NCBI GenBank assembly: GCA_002361935.1
Contig: DESD01000036.1
Coordinates: 1-10,606, forward strand
Direction of reading: 5' to 3'
Length of the DNA stretch: 10,606 nt
From: Ruminococcaceae bacterium UBA3323
Lineage (GTDB): Bacteria > Bacillota > Clostridia > Oscillospirales > Acutalibacteraceae
Part shown: piece by piece, positions 7,125-10,606 of the stretch
Layout: each line of letters starts with the position of its first letter
How positions within the stretch are numbered: position 1 is the stretch's first letter
Translations under genes and position numbers: made by a program
The notes under the pieces: model-generated
Database searches by the model: none
Seen by the model: the letters and a program-made list of their open reading frames with translations, nothing else
Told to the model about the DNA's origin: nothing

Positions 7125-7925
7125 ATGGACAGCAAAGATTTAATTCAGTTTCTGAAATCAGAGCCGATGAAATTCACATATGAAGAAATAGAGCAAATGA
7201 TGGATGAAGAGTTAGAGAAAGATCCTGCTGAAATGGATACTGATTTTATAGATTTATGCGCTGATACGCTGAATAAGGCACTTGAAGCAAATAAAAATAA
7301 AGAATTAAATAAGAAATCAGAAAATAAAAAACATATAAAAATCAAAATTATGAAAATAGTTGCAATTGCGGCAATAATCATTATTATTATGGGTATAGCC
7401 GTTCCTGTTGCAGCAAAATATGTTAATAATGACATATCGGACAAGATCGTTCAGTTTTATGAAGATCATTTTTCCATTAATCTCAGAAATGCCGAAACCG
7501 GTGCGGACAAGCATTCAAATAATACGGCAGATTTAATCAGCCAATTAAAAGACAGTGGTTTTGATAGTGTTATCCTTCCGAATGTTCTTTTAACCGGCGG
7601 ATATACATATGATGTTAATATTACGAAAGATACTGATTTTATTACTGCTTTGGTTGATTTTTATAATACCAGTGATAATTCAGTAATAGGTGTTACAATC
7701 ACAAAACATAAGAACGGAATCGATACTGTTTTAAATAATAATACTCAAATAACATCTAAATACGATTCAGCAAAACAGCTTACAATAAATGGGATAGATG
7801 TATTTGTTTTTGGTAATAAAAATGATTCTTCAGTGTTATATATTAATAGAGATATTGACTATGCTATAGATTTGAACAGCATTGATTTTGATTCGGCAAT
7901 TAAAATTGCCGAATCCATAAAGTGA
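7125..7925 (+). CDS. Single-pass membrane protein, presumed anti-sigma factor with DUF4367-like ectodomain
   Basis: This is a 266-residue protein. Residues 1-72 are an acidic N-terminal segment (EEIEQMMDEELEKDP, then CADTLNKALEANK) ending in a lysine-rich stretch, as expected for a cytoplasmic sigma-binding region. Residues about 76-97 are one membrane helix rich in isoleucine. Residues 98-266 should be extracellular: an early ISDKIVQFYEDHFSI segment, then a beta-rich part ending in INGIDVFVFG and IDFDSAIKIAESIK, which resembles the end of DUF4367 domains. The order sigma gene then single-span membrane protein is the standard sigma/anti-sigma arrangement. No zinc-binding HxxxCxxC motif is seen, so it is not a ZAS-type anti-sigma. 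The gene is visibly AT-richer than the giant gene. Stop codon TGA at 7923-7925 lies inside the next gene's ribosome-site region. The anti-sigma role is inferred from context. Confidence 0.72.
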   Translation: MDSKDLIQFLKSEPMKFTYEEIEQMMDEELEKDPAEMDTDFIDLCADTLNKALEANKNKELNKKSENKKHIKIKIMKIVAIAAIIIIIMGIAVPVAAKYVNNDISDKIVQFYEDHFSINLRNAETGADKHSNNTADLISQLKDSGFDSVILPNVLLTGGYTYDVNITKDTDFITALVDFYNTSDNSVIGVTITKHKNGIDTVLNNNTQITSKYDSAKQLTINGIDVFVFGNKNDSSVLYINRDIDYAIDLNSIDFDSAIKIAESIK

Positions 7926-7936
7926 GGAAGGAATTC

Positions 7937-8440
7937 ATGAAAAAAATTTTAAAGCTAACGGTTATCAGTCTTTTGCTGTTTTCCTTTTTTGTGCCGTATA
8001 CAGCTTTTGCCGAAGTTAGCGGAACTGATGCAGAATGGCAGGATATCGAATTATCCGAAGAGGAATTTAATGCTATATTGGAAAACAATCCTGATAATGA
8101 CATCACTCCATATACCTCTGGATTAATTACTTCTTATGTTATTTCTATTGGAAAAAGTGGTAGCAATTTGATTATTGCAGGAAAAACAAACTGTACAATA
8201 AGTGTTGTAAAATGCGGTTTTACAAAGGTAACCATTCAACAAAGAAAAAACAGCAGCAGCTCCTGGAGTAATTATAAATCTTATACCGATTTATATGCTG
8301 ACAGTCGCGTTTATAACCTTTCAAAAACTCTTACCGTTCCAAGCGGCTACCAGTACAGAGTAACCTGCACACACTATGCAAAGAAAAATATTTTTTCAAC
8401 AGAAAGTATCAACAACACATCCAATACCGTTACATTCTAA
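7937..8440 (+). CDS. Small secreted protein, DUF6147-like, function unknown
   Basis: This is a 167-residue protein from ATG 7937, with GAGGAAGG (7924-7931) 5 nt before it. The in-frame GTG at 7922 is rejected because the ribosome site would lie inside the gene. Residues 1-25 are a clear signal peptide (MKKILK, hydrophobic core, then TAFA), cleaved before EVSG. An acidic linker (30-57) precedes a beta-sheet-rich region (62-167) with three cysteines (86, 93, 144). The pattern IAGKTNCTISVVK, TVPSGYQYRVTCTHYAKK, ending in STESINNTSNTVTF, resembles small Ig-like secreted Firmicutes proteins grouped as DUF6147; that assignment is from memory and only moderate. It is third in the sigma/anti-sigma operon, 11 nt after the anti-sigma stop, and followed at once by a terminator. 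It may be an output or a sensed partner of that system (inference). Confidence 0.8.
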   Translation: MKKILKLTVISLLLFSFFVPYTAFAEVSGTDAEWQDIELSEEEFNAILENNPDNDITPYTSGLITSYVISIGKSGSNLIIAGKTNCTISVVKCGFTKVTIQQRKNSSSSWSNYKSYTDLYADSRVYNLSKTLTVPSGYQYRVTCTHYAKKNIFSTESINNTSNTVTF

Positions 8441-8447
8441 ATTATTC

Positions 8448-8480
8448 AGCCCTCTTAACATAAGTTATGAGGGCTTTTTT
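8448..8480 (+). terminator. Rho-independent terminator of the sigma operon
   Basis: A 12-bp stem with one T-T mismatch (8448-8459 with 8464-8475), a 4-nt ATAA loop, and a run of six T (8475-8480). It starts 7 nt after the stop of the secreted protein gene, which closes the three-gene operon. Confidence 0.9.
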
Positions 8481-8497
8481 CAATAGGATTTTTTATT

Positions 8498-9007
8498 ATG
8501 ATTGTTCATCCGATAAAACCCATATACAATAATAACGCCGAGATACTGATTCTCGGTTCTTTCCCGTCCGTCAAATCAAGAGAAGCAGGCTTTTTCTATG
8601 GACATCCTCAAAACAGATTTTGGAGGGTTATGGCAAGAATATGCAATGAAAGCCTTCCCAATACTATAGAAGACAAAACAAAAATGATTTTAAGTCATCA
8701 TTTTGCACTGTGGGATGTTATTCATTCCTGTGAAATTACAGGCTCTGCCGACAACACTATTAAAAATGTTACGCCAAATGATTTAAGCGAAATTCTGACC
8801 ACAGCAAATATAAAAGGCATTTTCGTAAACGGTAAAAAAGCTGAAGCCCTGTATAACAAATATCTTTTTAGGAAAACAGGAATCAAAGCAGTTGTTCTGC
8901 CGTCCACAAGTCCTGCAAATGCCGCATGGAGTGAGGACAGACTTTTCGAATTTTGGAATCATGCCATAAACAAAGTAAAAGAAGATCAGGAGGAGTTTTA
9001 TGGATAA
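8498..9007 (+). CDS. DNA-deoxyinosine (hypoxanthine) glycosylase, UDG superfamily family 6
   Basis: This is a 169-residue protein of usual family length. It removes hypoxanthine (deaminated adenine) from DNA, starting base excision repair in the cytoplasm. The N-terminal motif I-L-I-L-G-S-F-P-S (16-24) is followed by FFYGHPQNRFWRVM (32-45), whose Asn39 aligns with the catalytic Asn described for family 6 HDG of Methanosarcina barkeri. The C-terminal motif LPSTSPANA (134-142) corresponds to the substrate-side motif of the UDG superfamily, and W144 follows it. The ATG has only a weak AGGA 9 nt upstream. The gene begins 18 nt after the sigma operon terminator, so it needs read-through or a promoter inside the previous gene. 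It overlaps the next gene by 8 nt. Classic UDG water-activating Asp motifs are absent, as in this family. Confidence 0.9.
   Translation: MIVHPIKPIYNNNAEILILGSFPSVKSREAGFFYGHPQNRFWRVMARICNESLPNTIEDKTKMILSHHFALWDVIHSCEITGSADNTIKNVTPNDLSEILTTANIKGIFVNGKKAEALYNKYLFRKTGIKAVVLPSTSPANAAWSEDRLFEFWNHAINKVKEDQEEFYG
8988..8995 (+). promoter_or_regulatory. Ribosome binding site inside the glycosylase 3' end
   Basis: AGGAGGAG sits within the last codons of the glycosylase, 4 nt before ATG 9000. Together with the 8-nt overlap of the two genes it indicates translational coupling. Confidence 0.8.
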
Positions 9008-9953
9008 TTTTAATTGGGCATATATAGGATGCGGAAGTATTGCCGAAAAAACGGCAAAGGATATAACAAAAGGAAATCATAAAATTGTATCTGTTTACAG
9101 CAGAAACTATGACAAAGCATGTGCTTTTGCCGAAAAGTATGGTGCAAAAGCTTTTAAAACTGCCGAAGAAGCAATGCTATATCATCAAGTAGATGCTGTT
9201 TACATCGCAACGCCTCACACTTCACATTCTGAATATTCAATAACGGCACTTAAAAATCATAAGCCTGTATTGTGTGAAAAGCCGGTTGCCGTCAATGCCG
9301 CTGAAACGGATAAACTCATAAGCTGTGCAAAAGAAAACAAAACATATTTTTGTGAAGCAATGTGGACATGGTTTTCAGATGTCGCACTGACAGTGAAGGA
9401 ATGGATAAAAAGCGGAAAAATCGGTGAGGTTGAAGAGATTAAAATCAACTATTCCTTCCCCGGTATTCTAAAACCGAAAACCTCCCGTGTTCTTCTGCCC
9501 GAAACAGCAGGGGGAGCTTTGTTGGATATCGGAATTTATCCCATTACCTATTGTTATAATCTGTTTGGCTATCCGGATGAAATTATTTGCAGCGGTACTG
9601 TAAAAAACGGAATTGATATTTCGGAAAAAATTATCCTGAAATACGGCAAAACCATTTGCAGCTTTAACGTCTCACTCACAACTGCACGTGAGGATTGCAC
9701 AATTAAAGGCTCTGAAGGTAAAATTATCCTCCCTTTATTCCACATGGCGTCAAAAGCGACGCTTAAAACAAAGGAAGGAAAAAAGATATTCAACGGAAAA
9801 ACTGATTACCTAACAGAATTTACCAGAGCTGCAGAGGAAATTAAAGCAGGCAGGATTCAATCTGATTATATCCCGTTTACAGCAACAAGGGATTGTATGA
9901 AAATAATGGATGAATGCAGAAGACAAATGAATTTAATATATCCATGTGAATAA
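9000..9953 (+). CDS. Gfo/Idh/MocA family NAD(P)-dependent oxidoreductase
   Basis: This is a 317-residue cytoplasmic enzyme. The N-terminal Rossmann fold begins AYIGCGSIA (7-15; G-x-G-x-x-A dinucleotide motif), continues with VYIATPH (67-73), and carries the family signature C-E-K-P (92-95), whose lysine contributes to cofactor and substrate binding. The C-terminal half has the GFO_IDH_MocA_C-type beta sheet, including G-G-A-L-L-D-I-G-I-Y-P (171-181), where Tyr180 is at the usual catalytic position in the dihydrodiol-dehydrogenase-like subgroup. That subgroup acts on sugars or trans-dihydrodiols. The exact substrate cannot be read from the sequence. It starts inside the glycosylase gene and ends 8 nt before a terminator stem. 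A functional link to DNA repair is not obvious; co-transcription may be incidental. Confidence 0.9.
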   Translation: MDNFNWAYIGCGSIAEKTAKDITKGNHKIVSVYSRNYDKACAFAEKYGAKAFKTAEEAMLYHQVDAVYIATPHTSHSEYSITALKNHKPVLCEKPVAVNAAETDKLISCAKENKTYFCEAMWTWFSDVALTVKEWIKSGKIGEVEEIKINYSFPGILKPKTSRVLLPETAGGALLDIGIYPITYCYNLFGYPDEIICSGTVKNGIDISEKIILKYGKTICSFNVSLTTAREDCTIKGSEGKIILPLFHMASKATLKTKEGKKIFNGKTDYLTEFTRAAEEIKAGRIQSDYIPFTATRDCMKIMDECRRQMNLIYPCE

Positions 9954-9961
9954 TATAAACA

Positions 9962-9990
9962 AAACGGCAGCCTAAAAAAGGTTGCCGTTT
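9962..9990. terminator. Bidirectional terminator between convergent genes
   Basis: An 11-bp stem (9962-9972 with 9980-9990, one G-T pair) closes a 7-nt loop. On the plus strand it follows the oxidoreductase stop (9953) and is followed by CCTTTATTTG. On the minus strand it starts 3 nt past the regulator stop (9994-9996) and ends in TTTT-TGTTTATATT. It likely serves both genes. Confidence 0.85.
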
Positions 9991-9993
9991 CCT

Positions 9994-10440
9994 TTATTTG
10001 TTCTTCTGCCAATAGCTGAGCTTTGGGATATTTTCTTTAAAATAGGCTTCCGCCTGTTCCTTAGGCCAATTTTGATTGGACATATGTTCAGCAAGAAAAC
10101 TAATCAGCACATCAATATCCTTATATACAAAATCTCCTTCAGCATAGCACCATTTACAGTATTCTTCATTAAATGCTCCGTCAGGTTCCTTGCTGATTGA
10201 ACTGTCGTCCAACGGCATACCGCAGCATTGACAAATCAATTTACGCGGCGAACCCAACAGTGTATTAATAGAAACATCAAACAGCTTTGAAAGTATCTTT
10301 AATGTTTCTGTATTCGGAACAGATTCACCCGATTCCCACTTTGAAACCGCCTGTCTTGTAACAAACACTCTGTCGGCAAGCTCATCCTGTGTTAAATGAT
10401 GCTGCTTTCTCAATTCCAATAAAACTTCTTTCGTTTTCAT
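9994..10440 (-). CDS. XRE-family regulator fused to a Zn-ribbon domain
   Basis: This is a 148-residue protein. Residues about 5-62 are an HTH_3/XRE DNA-binding domain: LRKQHHLTQDELADRVFV, then the recognition helix TRQAVSKWESG, then VPNTETLKILSKLFDVSINTLL. Residues 68-148 match a putative Zn_ribbon_2 domain: C70-x2-C73 in CQCCGMPL, then DGAFNEEYC with C95-x2-C98, and the C-terminal EQAEAYFKENIPKLSYW typical of that family. The fusion recurs in Firmicutes, where it is a presumed transcription regulator with unknown signal. GAGGTGAT lies just before ATG 10440. A palindrome 47-61 nt upstream (10487-10501) suggests autoregulation. It lies downstream of a 5S rRNA end and its terminator, so it is not part of the rRNA operon. 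Confidence 0.9.
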   Translation of the reverse strand: MKTKEVLLELRKQHHLTQDELADRVFVTRQAVSKWESGESVPNTETLKILSKLFDVSINTLLGSPRKLICQCCGMPLDDSSISKEPDGAFNEEYCKWCYAEGDFVYKDIDVLISFLAEHMSNQNWPKEQAEAYFKENIPKLSYWQKNK

Positions 10441-10443
10441 ATT

Positions 10444-10451
10444 ATCACCTC
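10444..10451 (-). promoter_or_regulatory. Ribosome binding site of the XRE/Zn-ribbon gene
   Basis: Read on the minus strand this is GAGGTGAT, with the GAGG core 7 nt before ATG 10440. It matches the 16S anti-Shine-Dalgarno end over eight bases. Confidence 0.85.
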
Positions 10452-10462
10452 AAGAACAGTAT

Positions 10463-10490
10463 AATATAGTATTTTCAGATTAGCAAGCAA
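10463..10490 (-). promoter_or_regulatory. Tentative promoter of the XRE/Zn-ribbon gene
   Basis: On the minus strand TTGCTT (10490-10485) lies 16 bp before TATATT (10468-10463). An overlapping alternative is TTGCTA with TATACT, 17 bp apart (10486-10458). Either gives a very short leader. The region is AT-rich, so the exact boxes are uncertain. Confidence 0.45.
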
Positions 10491-10501
10491 CTGTCAGTTG
10501 C
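10487..10501. promoter_or_regulatory. Perfect palindrome, candidate operator
   Basis: GCAACTG-T-CAGTTGC is a perfect 15-bp inverted repeat with a central T. It overlaps the likely -35 of the XRE/Zn-ribbon gene. Position, size and symmetry fit a dimeric helix-turn-helix repressor, most simply that gene's own product. Binding is inferred. Confidence 0.55.
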
Positions 10502-10540
10502 CAAAATTACCGAAACAGACCATATAATCACACTTTCAAG

Positions 10541-10576
10541 CAAAATAAAAGAACCTCTAACATAGGTTAGAGGTTC
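10541..10576 (-). terminator. Strong intrinsic terminator, minus strand, after the 5S rRNA
   Basis: A perfect 11-bp stem (10551-10561 with 10566-10576) with a 4-nt loop. On the minus strand it is followed by TTTTATTTTG. It lies 4 nt past the apparent 5S rRNA 3' end, where an rRNA operon terminator is expected. Confidence 0.88.
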
Positions 10577-10580
10577 AGAA

Positions 10581-10606
10581 GGATGTCGGCATCGACCTAT
10601 TTTCCC
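10581..10606 (-). rRNA. rrf: 5S rRNA, 3' end only (continues right of window)
   Basis: On the minus strand the last 26 bases begin GGGAAAATAGGTCGATGC and end CCGACATCC. This matches the conserved 3' portion of Firmicutes 5S rRNA, where GGGAAAnTAGGTCGnTGC precedes the 3' strand of the terminal helix. The rest of the gene lies beyond the right edge. The immediately following strong terminator supports the call. The exact mature 3' end is uncertain by a few bases. Confidence 0.75.

Noticed and set aside
7145..7514. Minus-strand ORFs over the anti-sigma gene
   Set aside because: They are antisense shadows of an AT-rich gene, without ribosome sites or recognisable domains.
7922..7936. GTG 7922 start of the secreted protein, overlapping the anti-sigma stop
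   Set aside because: The Shine-Dalgarno sequence would be inside the coding region, and the five added residues would precede an otherwise standard signal peptide.

Overview
The window looks like chromosomal DNA of a low-to-moderate GC Gram-positive gut-type anaerobe, most likely a Clostridia/Oscillospiraceae (Ruminococcus-like) relative. The reasons are strong AGGAGG-type ribosome sites, a SigA-type promoter, a DNRLRE/YD-repeat wall-type protein, an ECF sigma gene beside a membrane protein with a DUF4367-like ectodomain, and an XRE/Zn-ribbon regulator. The genus is inferred and no species is named.

Left 59% (1-6243, minus strand): one uninterrupted reading frame of 2081 codons that runs off the left edge. 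It starts at an ATG (6243) with a good ribosome site and encodes a giant secreted mosaic protein. In order it has a signal peptide, an N-terminal region of about 270 residues, a DNRLRE-type domain, nine near-identical Ig-like repeats plus a tenth divergent one, a DUF6531-like Rhs entry segment, and about 20 YD (Rhs) repeats. The C-terminus, where Rhs/YD proteins carry their variable and often toxic domain, is outside the window. The many short ORFs across this stretch are shadows of this one gene.

Divergent intergenic region (6244-6535): a consensus-like SigA promoter (TTTACA-17-TATAAT) faces right, a possible -10 faces left, and a GC-rich inverted repeat would lie at the start of the giant gene's leader.

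6554-8440 (plus): a three-gene operon. It encodes an ECF-type sigma factor (real start probably GTG 6554), a single-pass membrane protein that is the presumed anti-sigma factor, and a small secreted protein. It ends at a strong terminator (8448-8480). The divergent arrangement suggests, but does not prove, that this envelope-sensing sigma system regulates its own secreted product and perhaps the giant surface protein.

8498-9953 (plus): two translationally coupled housekeeping-type genes, a family 6 DNA-deoxyinosine (hypoxanthine) glycosylase and a Gfo/Idh/MocA oxidoreductase. They end at a terminator hairpin shared with the convergent gene.

9994-10606 (minus): an XRE helix-turn-helix regulator fused to a Zn-ribbon domain, with a perfect palindrome upstream. 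Next comes a strong minus-strand terminator, and at the right edge is what appears to be the 3' end of a 5S rRNA gene. The window therefore sits directly downstream of an rRNA operon.
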